From: Engelhardtia mirabilis
GTDB taxonomy: Bacteria > Planctomycetota > UBA1135 > GCA-002686595
Length of the DNA stretch: 64,000 nt
Assembly (NCBI RefSeq): GCF_007748095.1
Contig: NZ_CP036287.1
Coordinates: 6,448,001-6,512,000, forward strand
Direction of reading: 5' to 3'
Under the pieces are notes generated by a model. That model had not been told where the DNA came from, did not search any database, and saw only the letters and a list, made by a program, of their open reading frames with translations. Below are positions 34,024 to 42,571 of the stretch, in pieces (the stretch's first letter is position 1; the number at the start of each line of letters is the position of its first letter). The position numbers and the translations under genes are program-made.

Positions 34024-35220
34024 TCAGACCCGCGCCGAACTCAACAGCCCCGCCAGCTCCTCCGCCAGCCGCACGTATTGCTCGGGCGTGTTGTAAACCT
34101 GGCCCGAGATCCGCAGCAAACGCCGGGGCGGCTTGGGCCAAGCCATGATCGGCACCTCGATGCCCCTCGCCACCAAGGTCCGGTGCAACGGATCGACCCA
34201 CAGTCCCTGGTCGTAGCGTCCGTCGTGGGAGTCCGGCAGCGGCACGGACGCCGTCGAGCCGATCATTGAATCGGGCGCCGGGGGCTCGATTTCGAGCACC
34301 TCGCACAGAAGGCGTCGCCCCTCGAGCACGAGCGAGCGGTTGTGTGCGCGCAGCTCGCGGAAGCCACCGGGCAGTAGCCCGCGCAGGAACTCGATCGCGC
34401 AGGGCGTGGCCAACCAGGGCGTCGGATCGACGGTGCCGATCCAGTCGGCTTCGATGCGGAAGCGCGAGCGGTCCTCGCGCGTGGAGTTGGCGCCGTGGCT
34501 GATCGCGAGGGGCCGCACGCGATGCTGCAGGTCGCGCCGCACGTGCAGGATCGCGGAGCCTTTCGGGGCGCAGAGCCACTTGTGCGCGTTGCCCGTGTAG
34601 TAGGCCGCGCCGAGTGAATCGAGGTCGAGGGGCACCATGCCCGGCGCGTGGGCGCCATCGATCAGCGTCTCGACCCCGCGCGCTCGCAGCACGGTGACGA
34701 GCTCCTCGACCGGCATGATCAGGCCGGTCTGGCTGGTCACGTGGTCGATCAAGAGCAGCCGCGTGGCAGGCGTGACCGCGTCGAGCACCCTTTGGACCAC
34801 GTCGCCGGGGCTGGCGATCGGGAAGGGCAGCTCGACCATCCGCACGGTCGCCCCCGCGCGCTCGGCGACGTAGCGCAGGACGTTGGCGCTGGCGTTGTAC
34901 TCCTGGTCGGTGACCAAGAGCTCGTCGCCCGGCTCGAGCTCCATCGAACGCAGGATCGTGTTGATCCCGACCGTCGCGTTGGGGACCAGGGCCAGATCGT
35001 CGGGGTCGGCGCCCAGGAACGGGCCGAGCACCGCGCGCACCTGGTCCAAGAGCCCCTCGAGGTCGCGGGCGAAGAACTTGACCGGCCCGGCCTCCATGCG
35101 CTCGCGCCAGGTCTGCTGTTCGGCGAGCACGACCCGCGGGCTGGCACCGAAGGAGCCGTGGTTGAGGAAGTCGACCTCGGGGTCGAGGGGCCAGTGGCGG
35201 GCGTGGGCGGAGCCGGGCAT
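34024..35220 (-). CDS. Class V aminotransferase, isopenicillin-N-epimerase-like
   Basis: PLP-dependent enzyme of 398 residues. The opening WPLDPEVDFLNHGSFGASPR, the aspartate in LIDGAHAPGMVPLDL (binds the pyridine nitrogen) and the PLP lysine in YTGNAHKWLCAPKGS are clear. Family members act as epimerases, desulfurases or C-S lyases on amino acids or small peptides; the substrate here is unknown. It is most like the CefD/isopenicillin N epimerase-like group by overall pattern. ATG 35220 gives the usual N-terminus; the frame open upstream is not coding. It is predicted cytoplasmic and stands alone, converging with the blaR1-like gene across the 76-bp hairpin. Confidence 0.85.
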   Translation of the reverse strand: MPGSAHARHWPLDPEVDFLNHGSFGASPRVVLAEQQTWRERMEAGPVKFFARDLEGLLDQVRAVLGPFLGADPDDLALVPNATVGINTILRSMELEPGDELLVTDQEYNASANVLRYVAERAGATVRMVELPFPIASPGDVVQRVLDAVTPATRLLLIDHVTSQTGLIMPVEELVTVLRARGVETLIDGAHAPGMVPLDLDSLGAAYYTGNAHKWLCAPKGSAILHVRRDLQHRVRPLAISHGANSTREDRSRFRIEADWIGTVDPTPWLATPCAIEFLRGLLPGGFRELRAHNRSLVLEGRRLLCEVLEIEPPAPDSMIGSTASVPLPDSHDGRYDQGLWVDPLHRTLVARGIEVPIMAWPKPPRRLLRISGQVYNTPEQYVRLAEELAGLLSSARV

Positions 35221-35395
35221 CGGTGATCTTGGCTGGGGGTGGGCCGCAGGATCGCACTTCACGGGTCGCCGCGCCACGGCTCCGGCCCATGCGCCGCCGG
35301 GCGGGAATCTGACCGCGGCCCGGTCGTAGTGCCGTCGGCCCACTCGGGCCCGGCCCCCACGCCCCGCCAATCCGATCCTCTGTGAGGAGACCGCC

Positions 35396-36193
35396 ATGTG
35401 TCGTCTGCCCCTGTGCCCCGTGAACCGCTCCCTCCTGCTCGCCGCAGTTGCCCTGGCAGCCGCCAGCCAAGCCGCCCAAGCTCAGTCCTTCAGTCAGCTC
35501 GCGCCACCGGTCGGGATTCCCGGCGACACCATCGTGGTGCACGGTTCGAACCTGGATTCGGTCACCGCCGTGCGCTTCAACGCCGTGGTGGGCGGATTCG
35601 TGGGCCAGGCAGCGATGGACGCCCCGGCCACGGTGATCGATTCGAACACCCTGTTGGTGGACGTGCCCCTGTTCAACAGCTTCGCGCCCCCCACCGCGAT
35701 CCCACCCGGCTCGGTCGACGGCTTCCTGCAGCTGCTGACGCCCGGTGGCCTGACGGGGAACCAGATCGTGTTCACTTTCCTCGAAGCGACCCAGGGCCAG
35801 ATCGTCACCTACGGCCAGGGCGGCAGCGAGGCGGGCGCCTTCGATCCGCGCATCGGCTTCCGACTGCAGTTCGGCCTGCCCGTCGCCGGCAACCCCAGCT
35901 TCGACGCCCGCGCCTTCGACCTGCCCCCGGGCTCCGCGCCCTTCCTGTTCATCGGCCTGCCGGGAACCTCGCCCTACCCGCCCTTCGCGGGCGGCGAGCT
36001 GCTGCTCGACGCCGCCGGCCCCGTGATCGTCGTCCCCGGCGCCATCCCGGCCACCCAGACCATCGGCGAGACCTTCGTCCAAATCGCCATCCCCCCCAGC
36101 GCCGCCGGCGCCACCGTAGGTCTGCAATGGATCGCGATCGACGGGAGCAACTTCACCCTGGCGATCACCAACGCACTCCAGGCGACGCTTTGA
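35396..36193 (+). CDS. Exported IPT/TIG-domain protein
   Basis: Protein of 265 residues with a signal peptide (LLLAAVALAAASQAAQAQS, about 13-31). Residues about 33-125 form an IPT/TIG immunoglobulin-like domain (GIPGDTIVVHGSNLDSVTAV). The C-terminal half is another beta domain ending WIAIDGSNFTLAITNALQ, an ending common in exported planctomycete proteins of this kind. The ATG at 35396 overlaps nothing; the gene is divergent from the aminotransferase, with the shared promoter region at about 35221-35395. No enzymatic residues; function unknown. Confidence 0.7.
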   Translation: MCRLPLCPVNRSLLLAAVALAAASQAAQAQSFSQLAPPVGIPGDTIVVHGSNLDSVTAVRFNAVVGGFVGQAAMDAPATVIDSNTLLVDVPLFNSFAPPTAIPPGSVDGFLQLLTPGGLTGNQIVFTFLEATQGQIVTYGQGGSEAGAFDPRIGFRLQFGLPVAGNPSFDARAFDLPPGSAPFLFIGLPGTSPYPPFAGGELLLDAAGPVIVVPGAIPATQTIGETFVQIAIPPSAAGATVGLQWIAIDGSNFTLAITNALQATL

Positions 36194-36294
36194 ACTCGAG
36201 TGCCGGGCAGCGCGTGTCGAGTCCTCGACAGCAGCCACGTGGCACCCGGGTCCCGTAGTCTGTCGGGCCGCGCCGCCAGCTCGGCGCGGCCCGC

Positions 36295-37824
36295 TTGAGC
36301 CCTCCCTCATCGCAGCTCCGCCCCGCGGCCGGTTGGCCGGCCAGCTTGCTCGTCGCGATCCTCGCCGGGTCGGTGTTCGGGGTGCTGTACGGCCTGGGCG
36401 ATCGGTCGGCCCACTTCGGTGACCACGGCTACTTGGTGCGGGTGGTGACGGCGCGGGGCGAGAGCTACCACGGGCTGATCACCCTGGCCATCGCCCTCAA
36501 GGCCTGGACGGGGATGACGGCCGAGTCGACCCTCGACCTGCTCGCAGCGACTTCGGGGGGCCTCTCGGTCGGCCTGGTGGTGGTCCTGGCACGCTGGCGA
36601 CGGCTGGGCACCGCCGACGCCCTGCTGCTCGCCGCGGCCTTCGGTGCGACGCCGGTGGTCTGGTTCTTCGCCACGGCGATCGAGGTCCACGCGCCGCAGT
36701 TGGCGCTGACCCTGATCGCCCTCGCGATCGTCCTGGCGACTCGCGATCGCGGCGTCTTCGCCTGGCGCGCGGCCGGCTTCCTGGCGGGGGCCTTGACCCT
36801 GATCGCCGCCCACCCGATCTCGGTCCTGGGGCTGCCGGCCCTGGCGGCGTTGGTGGTTCCCGATCGGCGCGCGCGGCGGGCACTGATCGCGGTCGCCCTG
36901 GCGGCCTCCGTACTCGGCTTCGCCGTGGTGGCGCTGATGCCGTCCGGAGTGGTCACCGATCTGATCCCGGTCAGCCGCACCGAGACCGATCGGCTGCAGC
37001 GCGTGGCGATCTGGATCAGCTCGATGTTCGAGCACGGCGACGTCAACGGGCACATCGACCTGGCGTACGTCCTGGAGCACAACGCCCTGGACTGGTTCTG
37101 GATGCACGGGCTGATGCTGCTGCCCCTGGTCACCGCCTTGCTGCCCCGTGCGCCGCTCGACCCGCGCACCCGCGCCGCAGCCCTGGCGGCGATTCCGCCC
37201 TACCTGCTGGCACCGCCGCTCCTGCGCGTGCGCGAGCTCGGCGGCTACTACGCCCTGCCCCTGGCCCTGGCTCTGCTGCTCGCCCTGGACCTGGCCGTGA
37301 GCGCGCGCCGGACCAGACCGCGAGCACTGCACGCCCTGTTGGCCCTGGCCTTGGCCGTCCAGGCCCTGGTCGCCTGGCAAGTCACCGCCGGCTGGTCACG
37401 CATCGGCCCCGACGCGGTGCGCGAGCAGGCGATCCTGACCGCCGTCGAGCAGGATCCGCGACCGACCTGCGTCTTCACGCCCTCGCCGACCTGCGTTTCG
37501 GAGCTGCTCGGCCACCCGCTGCTGGCCCTGGTGGACCTGCGCTACGCGTCCGGCGTGATGCGCCCGGGTGACGCCGATGACGTGGCGCGACGCACCGTCG
37601 AGGGCATGGCGACGGCCCTCGTCACCGGCCAACGGGTGCTGTGGGACGACGGACTGGACCGACTGCGCGGCCCCTACGCTCCACCCCTGCGGCGCCTGTT
37701 GAACGCGATGCGCGCCCAGATGGCGAGCGTCGGCATGACCCTCGGCGAGGTCGGCGACGGCGTGCCCGCCCCCTTGCGCGAGGTGCGTTGGGAGCGACCG
37801 ATCGTGCAGCCCGCGCGACGTTGA
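36295..37824 (+). CDS. Polytopic membrane protein, glycosyltransferase-C-like
   Basis: Protein of 509 residues with about ten hydrophobic segments. The layout (short acidic loop GDRSAHFGDHGYLVR after the first helix, many helices, then a soluble C-terminal part from about 375) resembles GT-C glycosyltransferases and DUF2723-type proteins, but no diagnostic motif is certain. The start is doubtful: TTG 36295 is the first in-frame option. It is followed 16 bases later by the end of a convergent polyprenol-phosphate-type glycosyltransferase; together they could belong to cell-envelope glycosylation. Confidence is good that it is a real membrane protein and low on its activity. Confidence 0.6.
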   Translation: MSPPSSQLRPAAGWPASLLVAILAGSVFGVLYGLGDRSAHFGDHGYLVRVVTARGESYHGLITLAIALKAWTGMTAESTLDLLAATSGGLSVGLVVVLARWRRLGTADALLLAAAFGATPVVWFFATAIEVHAPQLALTLIALAIVLATRDRGVFAWRAAGFLAGALTLIAAHPISVLGLPALAALVVPDRRARRALIAVALAASVLGFAVVALMPSGVVTDLIPVSRTETDRLQRVAIWISSMFEHGDVNGHIDLAYVLEHNALDWFWMHGLMLLPLVTALLPRAPLDPRTRAAALAAIPPYLLAPPLLRVRELGGYYALPLALALLLALDLAVSARRTRPRALHALLALALAVQALVAWQVTAGWSRIGPDAVREQAILTAVEQDPRPTCVFTPSPTCVSELLGHPLLALVDLRYASGVMRPGDADDVARRTVEGMATALVTGQRVLWDDGLDRLRGPYAPPLRRLLNAMRAQMASVGMTLGEVGDGVPAPLREVRWERPIVQPARR

Positions 37825-37840
37825 GGCGCGCACGCGCCGT

Positions 37841-38773
37841 CTACAACCGCGACTTCTTCTCGATCAGGTCCGCCAGCAGGCCCACGCTCAAGACCTGCAC
37901 GGTGGCGACGAACAAGAGCACGGTCTTGTCGCCGAGGTTGGCCGGGGTCTCGATGAAGATGTCGTGGTAGAGGCTGATCATCAGGCCCAGGACCAGTACG
38001 CCCGCGGCGGGGTAGAAGACCTTGAGCGGGTTGAAGTACATCACCGTGCGCACGATCAGCGCGGTGAAGCCCAGGGTGTCGCGGATCGGGCGGATCTTCG
38101 ACTGGCCGTCGCGGTGGGCGTAGTTGATGTCGACGTAGTCCACCCGGTGGCCGTTGGTCAGTGAGGCCAGGGTGATCGTGGTCGTGAAGCTGAAGCCGTC
38201 GGGCAGGATCGGCCGGTAGGTCAACACCAACTCGCGGCGGAAGGCGCGCAGGCCGCTGTTCAGATCGGGGATGTGGGTGCCGGCCAGGAAGGAGGCCAGC
38301 ATCCGCAGGGCGGCCTTGGCCGGGCGGCGGATCAGCGGGATGTGGACGTCCTCGCCGCGGCGCGCGCCCACGGCCATCTCGGCGCCGTCGTCGATGCGCG
38401 CCAACAGGTCCGGGATGCGGTCCTCGGGGTAGGTGGCGTCGGCGTCGGTGATGATCACCACGTCGTACTTGGCGGCGGCGAAGCCCGTCTTGAGGGCGGC
38501 GCCGTAGCCCCGGTTGACCCCGTGTCGAATCGCCCGCAGGGGCTCGAAACGGGTCTCCAGACGCTCCAGCAGGGCTGCCGTCCCGTCGGTCGAGCCGTCC
38601 TCGACCACGAGCACCTCGAGCGGCACCCCCAGGTCCAGGGCGCACAGGCGCTCCATCACGCCTTCGATGCCCAGCTCCTCGTTGTAGGCGGGCACGACCA
38701 CGGTCACGCCGCGGCGGCTGGGACGGTCGGTGAGCGGCGAGTCGGCGAGAAGGTCTTGATTGGGAGGAGTCAT
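37841..38773 (-). CDS. Family 2 glycosyltransferase, polyprenol-phosphate type
   Basis: Protein of 310 residues. The GT-A catalytic domain (about 20-235) has the nucleotide-binding start VTVVVPAYNEELGIEGVMER, VVEDGSTDGTAALL and the metal-binding DxD in IITDADATYPEDR. Two hydrophobic segments follow (about 240-262 and 280-300), as in dolichol/polyprenol-phosphate mannosyl- or glucosyltransferases. It would move a sugar from a nucleotide donor to a lipid carrier at the cytoplasmic face. ATG 38773 with GGAGGAG just upstream supports the start. Confidence 0.85.
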   Translation of the reverse strand: MTPPNQDLLADSPLTDRPSRRGVTVVVPAYNEELGIEGVMERLCALDLGVPLEVLVVEDGSTDGTAALLERLETRFEPLRAIRHGVNRGYGAALKTGFAAAKYDVVIITDADATYPEDRIPDLLARIDDGAEMAVGARRGEDVHIPLIRRPAKAALRMLASFLAGTHIPDLNSGLRAFRRELVLTYRPILPDGFSFTTTITLASLTNGHRVDYVDINYAHRDGQSKIRPIRDTLGFTALIVRTVMYFNPLKVFYPAAGVLVLGLMISLYHDIFIETPANLGDKTVLLFVATVQVLSVGLLADLIEKKSRL

Positions 38774-39600
38774 CGCGTGGGGGCCGGCGGGCGGGGCGAA
38801 GGGTACCCGGAGGGCGCCCACGGGCGACCGCGCGCTTCGCAGTGATCTGCTCGCGAGCGTCGGCGGCGCGACAGGAAGTGCCGTCGCCGGGCCAGATCGC
38901 CGTCGGCGTCCCGGTTGGCGCGAACCCACTGGCTGGCCCGCTTCGGGGGTCACTTGCGTCGACGACCGAGCCGTTCGGAGGCTGATTCGAGGGCGCGACT
39001 CGCGGGGTTCCGCCAGCACAGATGCCCTCGCATGGCCGCGAGGAAGTCCCGGGGCGCAGGCTGCCGGGCGATCTCGAACCAAGTCGATGGAGGGACGACC
39101 GTGGCAAGCTAGGAGCCTGCGCCACAGGGTGCCTCGGCCCGGGACCTGGGGCGGGTTGCCGCAGCGCGACCTGGACTTGGTCGGCGGGCAGCTCGAGGCG
39201 GTCCTCTGGCTCGCCAAAGTCGAGGCCTCCAGCGATTGCGACCGAACCTTCGATAAGGTCGAAGAGGGTGTCGCAGCTCTCGATCGGCGGGTCGGGGGGG
39301 ACTCCAGCGAGGTTGAGCACCGCTCGAGACAGCCTCGCTGACCGAGGCCAACGCGAAGATGCGCCCGCGGCTCGGCGTGGTACCTGGGCACCGCACGCTT
39401 GTCCGTAGCGGTCACCACCGACCACGCCGAGATCGATCGACCTGGTCGGGCGCATGACCCCCGGGCCCTGCGGTGCGAGTATTTCCCTGGGGCTTCGAGG
39501 CGCCCTGTCACAAAGGCGGCCCCGATCGGCTGCGAACAGCTCATCGGGGCCTCGGGGGTCCGCCGGGGAGAGCGGCTGGAGGGAGGGCAGGCCGCTTCGG
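38774..39600. other. Long gap with an eroding minus-strand coding remnant
   Basis: No intact gene in 827 bases. On the minus strand, about 39145-39330 still reads like protein (NLAGVPPDPPIESCDTLFDL, then FGEPEDRLELPADQVQVAL), but without a start and with many A/T-ending codons, as expected of a decaying gene. I cannot name it. The part next to 38774 should hold the promoter of the glycosyltransferase. Confidence 0.5.
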
Positions 39601-39870
39601 TCAGCCGTCCATCGCGGCCAGATCCTGTTCGATGCTGGCCTTGAGGGCGGCATAGGTCTGGTCCTCGTTGGACTCGTCGATGTTGGCCTGGGCCTCGATC
39701 TGGGCCTCGTCCGCGGTCACCAGGGGAGGGGACTCCGCCTCGGCCGGGGGCATGGAGTTGTCGGCGCTGGCGTGTCCGTCCGACATGCAGCCGGTCAGCA
39801 CCAGGGGCAGGGCGACGAGGGCGGCGAGCGACATGCCGAGCCTGGTCGAGGTGTAGTTGAGATGGGTCAT
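39601..39870 (-). CDS. Small acidic lipoprotein, second gene of cassette copy 1
   Basis: Protein of 89 residues. The signal peptide ends in the lipobox LVLTGC with the lipidated Cys at 28. The mature part of about 62 residues is strongly acidic (ADEAQIEAQANIDESNEDQ) and ends in an amphipathic helix, YAALKASIEQDLAAMDG. That helix is nearly the same in the paralogue at 41186 (FEELKAAIEQDLQAMDGN). It starts 16 bases after the Arg-rich repeat gene, the same distance as in the other copy, so the two genes form a unit. No known family. It probably sits on the outer membrane facing the periplasm and may bind the basic partner protein (inference from charge). Confidence 0.72.
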   Translation of the reverse strand: MTHLNYTSTRLGMSLAALVALPLVLTGCMSDGHASADNSMPPAEAESPPLVTADEAQIEAQANIDESNEDQTYAALKASIEQDLAAMDG

Positions 39871-39886
39871 GGGGATTCTCCTTCGT

Positions 39887-40777
39887 TCAAGATCCGGTCT
39901 CGAGTTCGTCCACGACGGCGCTGAAGGTCCCCGGGTCACCCAGGGCGGCGTCGCCGTTCTCGATCAGGCGACGGTGGCGCGCTCGCTCGACCTCGCGCAG
40001 TCGGTCGACCTCTTCGGTCCGCGCGGCGTCGGAGCGCAGACGGGCCAGTTCGCCGAGGCGGTCGAGTTGCGCCAGGCGCATGCGATGCTTGGCCACGTCG
40101 TTGAACATCTCACGCATCACTTCGTTGCGCTCGAGGCTCGCGAGGGTGCGCAGTCGTGGACTGCGGACCTGACGCGACGGATCCCTCAGCTCGGCCATGC
40201 TCGCGCGGTAGCGGGGCAGGGCACCAGCCGCTTCGAGGCGACGACGCAGGGGCTCGTCGGCCTGGTCGGCCCGCATGCGCGGGAGGACACCGGCCGCTTC
40301 GAGACGCTGCTGCAGCGCGCTCTCGCGACCGGACATCGAGAAGGCGCGGCGACGGGATTCGTCACCCGTGCGGGCCGCCTCGATCCGAGCTGCCTCGGTG
40401 CGAGCTGCCTCGGTTCGAACACTCTGGGTGCGCGCGGTTTGGATGCGCGCGGTCTCTTCCCTCGCCGCTCGGGTGCGAGCGGTCTGCGTACGGGCGGTCT
40501 GGGTGCGAGCGGTCTGCGTGCGAGCGGTCTGCGTGCGCGGCGACGAGACCGGCGCCGCTTGGGCGTTGGAGCCTCGACCGCGCTGCTGCGCGATCATCGA
40601 GCGACCGGGCTCCCCCACCGACGTCGGAGAGACCACCGACGCGGCCCCGAAGGCCACGGCGCTACTGGCCACGGGTTGCGCCACGGCGGTGGGGGCGAAG
40701 ACCATGCCGACCCCGATCGCCATGGCCGGGATGAGGCGTTGTCGGATCGAACGGATCTGCATTGTGTGTCGCTTCAT
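39887..40777 (-). CDS. Arg-rich exported pentapeptide-repeat protein, cassette copy 1
   Basis: Protein of 296 residues with a signal peptide (LIPAMAIGVGMVFAPTAVAQ). After a short linker it has about eleven pentapeptides of the form TQTAR or TEAAR (about 79-135), then a conserved domain. The domain holds a repeated helix-turn (LQQRLEAAGVLPRMRA, LRRRLEAAGALPRYRA), then SMAELRDPSRQVRSPRLRTL, KHRMRLAQLDRLGELA and the end DPGTFSAVVDELET. Every part of that domain is matched in the paralogue at 41460. It is strongly basic and predicted helical. I recognise no family. ATG 40777 was chosen; ATG 40762 is also possible. The lipoprotein gene follows after 16 bases. Confidence 0.72.
   Translation of the reverse strand: MKRHTMQIRSIRQRLIPAMAIGVGMVFAPTAVAQPVASSAVAFGAASVVSPTSVGEPGRSMIAQQRGRGSNAQAAPVSSPRTQTARTQTARTQTARTQTARTRAAREETARIQTARTQSVRTEAARTEAARIEAARTGDESRRRAFSMSGRESALQQRLEAAGVLPRMRADQADEPLRRRLEAAGALPRYRASMAELRDPSRQVRSPRLRTLASLERNEVMREMFNDVAKHRMRLAQLDRLGELARLRSDAARTEEVDRLREVERARHRRLIENGDAALGDPGTFSAVVDELETGS
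40375..40540. repeat. Degenerate 15-bp tandem repeat in cassette copy 1
   Basis: About eleven 15-base units coding for TQTAR/TEAAR/TRAAR on the minus strand. The units toward the signal peptide (about 40480-40540) are the most uniform; the rest have drifted. Confidence 0.8.
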
Positions 40778-41185
40778 TGGATGTCTCCCGTGTTGGTTGG
40801 AAGAAGACGTCCAGACCATTAGCAGCAACCGTGCCATGGTGTCCGACCCCACACAGGGCCCACGAGAGCCCTCCCCCCCGCGGCCGAGCCCCCGGTCAAA
40901 TGGAGAACTTGCCGCGTAACCTCCGATCGCGCCGGCCCCGCAGCGGAGCTGCCTACATGGCACACACGGTGAACGTCCCCCGTAGAGGACATGGGTGCCT
41001 GGCAGAACGTTGGGAGCGCGATGCGAGCACCCGCAGTGGCGACTCCAGGGGACAGCAGCGACTGTCGTCACCGCGCTGTGGCGCACGCGCTCCGCGCGCC
41101 GGGTGGCGGACTCCTTCAGGAAGCTGATGGAGAATGCGAGCGGCGCCGCGGTCGCGGCGCCGCCGCCACTCGAAGCCCGCCTCGG
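40778..41185. other. Spacer between the two cassette copies
   Basis: About 400 bases with no gene I can support. It must hold the promoter of cassette copy 1 (minus strand, start 40777) and the end of copy 2. A short GC-rich palindrome, GCGGTCGCGGCGCCGCCGCC, lies at about 41149-41168 just after copy 2 and could be its terminator. Confidence 0.45.
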
Positions 41186-41443
41186 TCAGTTGCCGTCCAT
41201 CGCCTGCAGGTCCTGCTCGATGGCCGCCTTCAGCTCCTCGAACGTGGCGTCGGCGTTCTGCGTGGTGATGGACTGCTCGGCGTCGGCGTTGGCCTCGGCG
41301 GCGCTGGGCAGGGGCGAGGGCTCGGCGGCGGAGGCAGATCTGCTCGCGGAGTCTCCCCCGGTGATGCAACCCGTCAGACCGGTAGCGAGGAATGCAGCGG
41401 CCAGGGGGGCGCGCGCGATCGAGATCATTCGTCTTCGTTGCAT
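41186..41443 (-). CDS. Small acidic lipoprotein, second gene of cassette copy 2
   Basis: Protein of 85 residues with lipobox GLTGC (Cys 26). The mature part is acidic and Ser/Ala-rich, with the same C-terminal amphipathic helix as the paralogue at 39601 (FEELKAAIEQDLQAMDGN). The middle (EPSPLPSAAEANADAEQSI) is not conserved between copies, so selection appears to act on the lipid anchor and the helix. It starts 16 bases after its Arg-rich partner gene. Confidence 0.72.
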   Translation of the reverse strand: MQRRRMISIARAPLAAAFLATGLTGCITGGDSASRSASAAEPSPLPSAAEANADAEQSITTQNADATFEELKAAIEQDLQAMDGN

Positions 41444-41459
41444 GGGCTCGGCTCCTCGC

Positions 41460-42212
41460 TCAGCGCCCGGCGGGGCGGGTCTCGAGTTCCTCGACCACGG
41501 CGTCGAAGGTCCCGGGAGCACCGAGCACCTCGTCGCCCCGCTGGGTCACCCGGCGCTGGCGCGCGACCTCGAGCTCGCGCAGGCGACGCACCTCCTCGAC
41601 GCGCGTGGCGCTGCCCGATTCGCGGGCCAGGCTCTCGAGGCGATCGAGCTGCGCGAGGCGCACCCGATGCTTGGCCTGCTCGGCGAACATCGTGCGCAGG
41701 AGCGTGCTGCGCTCCATCTGGCCCAGGCTCGACAGGCGCGGGCTGCGCTGTTGGCGCGAGGGTTGGCGCAGCTCGGCCATGCTTGCGCGCACGCGCGGCA
41801 GGACGCCGGCAGCTTCGAGGCGCGCGCGCAGGGGGCGGTCGCCAGCGGTCGCGCCGCCGCGCTCGAGCACACCGGCGTTCTCGAGACGTTGCTGCACGGC
41901 GCGCTCGCGGGGTGAGGCTTGGTAGGCGCGGCGAGCCGAACCGGCGGCGCCGCGGGTTTGCGCGCCGGCGCTCGCCTGATCCTCGCGCGCATTCTGGGTC
42001 CGAGCCTGCTGCGTGCGAGCCTGCTGCGTGCGGGCTTGCTGGGTGCGAGCTTGTTGCGTGCGGGCCTGCTGTGTTCGCGCGCTGCCGGCGCGCGACTGCG
42101 ACGACCCGCGGCTGCGCTGAGCCAAGACATCGGGCGCGCTGAACGCCGTCAGCACCAGGGCGAGGGCGGGAACGAACAGGCGGCGCAGGCGCGGTCGGGT
42201 CACAGGATGCAT
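41460..42212 (-). CDS. Arg-rich exported pentapeptide-repeat protein, cassette copy 2
   Basis: Protein of 250 residues with a signal peptide (LFVPALALVLTAFSAPDVLAQ). About six TQQAR/TQNAR pentapeptides (about 45-75) are followed by the conserved domain seen in the paralogue at 39887: VQQRLENAGVLERGG, LRARLEAAGVLPRVRA, SMAELRQPSRQQRSPRLSSL, KHRVRLAQLDRLESLA and APGTFDAVVEELET. The repeat number differs between copies while the domain is kept. No family was recognised. ATG 42212. It is the first gene of its cassette. Confidence 0.72.
   Translation of the reverse strand: MHPVTRPRLRRLFVPALALVLTAFSAPDVLAQRSRGSSQSRAGSARTQQARTQQARTQQARTQQARTQQARTQNAREDQASAGAQTRGAAGSARRAYQASPRERAVQQRLENAGVLERGGATAGDRPLRARLEAAGVLPRVRASMAELRQPSRQQRSPRLSSLGQMERSTLLRTMFAEQAKHRVRLAQLDRLESLARESGSATRVEEVRRLRELEVARQRRVTQRGDEVLGAPGTFDAVVEELETRPAGR
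41986..42080. repeat. 15-bp tandem repeat in cassette copy 2
   Basis: Six units of 15 bases (types CTGCTGCGTGCGAGC and close variants) coding for TQQAR on the minus strand. They are more uniform than those of copy 1. Confidence 0.85.
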
Positions 42213-42571
42213 CTCGAGTCGACTCCAGGGTTCGGGGTCCGTCGCGGGTCGTCGCGCGCGCGGGTGTCGCTGTGAGCTGTACCTGCGCGGGGCGCGGGGG
42301 GCATTATTGCGAGTCGTGGCCTCGCCGTGTCGAATCGCAGCAGATTGGACCGCCCGTCACCGCTCGGTGTCCTCCACTCAGTGCCCGCCGCCCAGTCCAC
42401 GCGGACTCATCGGACTGCCCCTGTCCGCCCGCCATCGCAGGGCCGGCCGCGGCCTTCCACGGCCTCGCGCCCCGCTGCTCGGCGCCGAGGTCCTGGCCCC
42501 GTCGCTCCGACGAGAGCCGCTCTGCACCGTCCGCGCTTCGACGCGACACTGAGCAGCGCGGGGGCCGAGCG
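42213..42571. other. Intergenic stretch upstream of cassette copy 2
   Basis: About 360 bases without a supported gene. It should contain the promoter of cassette copy 2 and the transcription end of the split gene at 42572-44941; I see no distinct terminator hairpin or promoter boxes. Confidence 0.45.
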
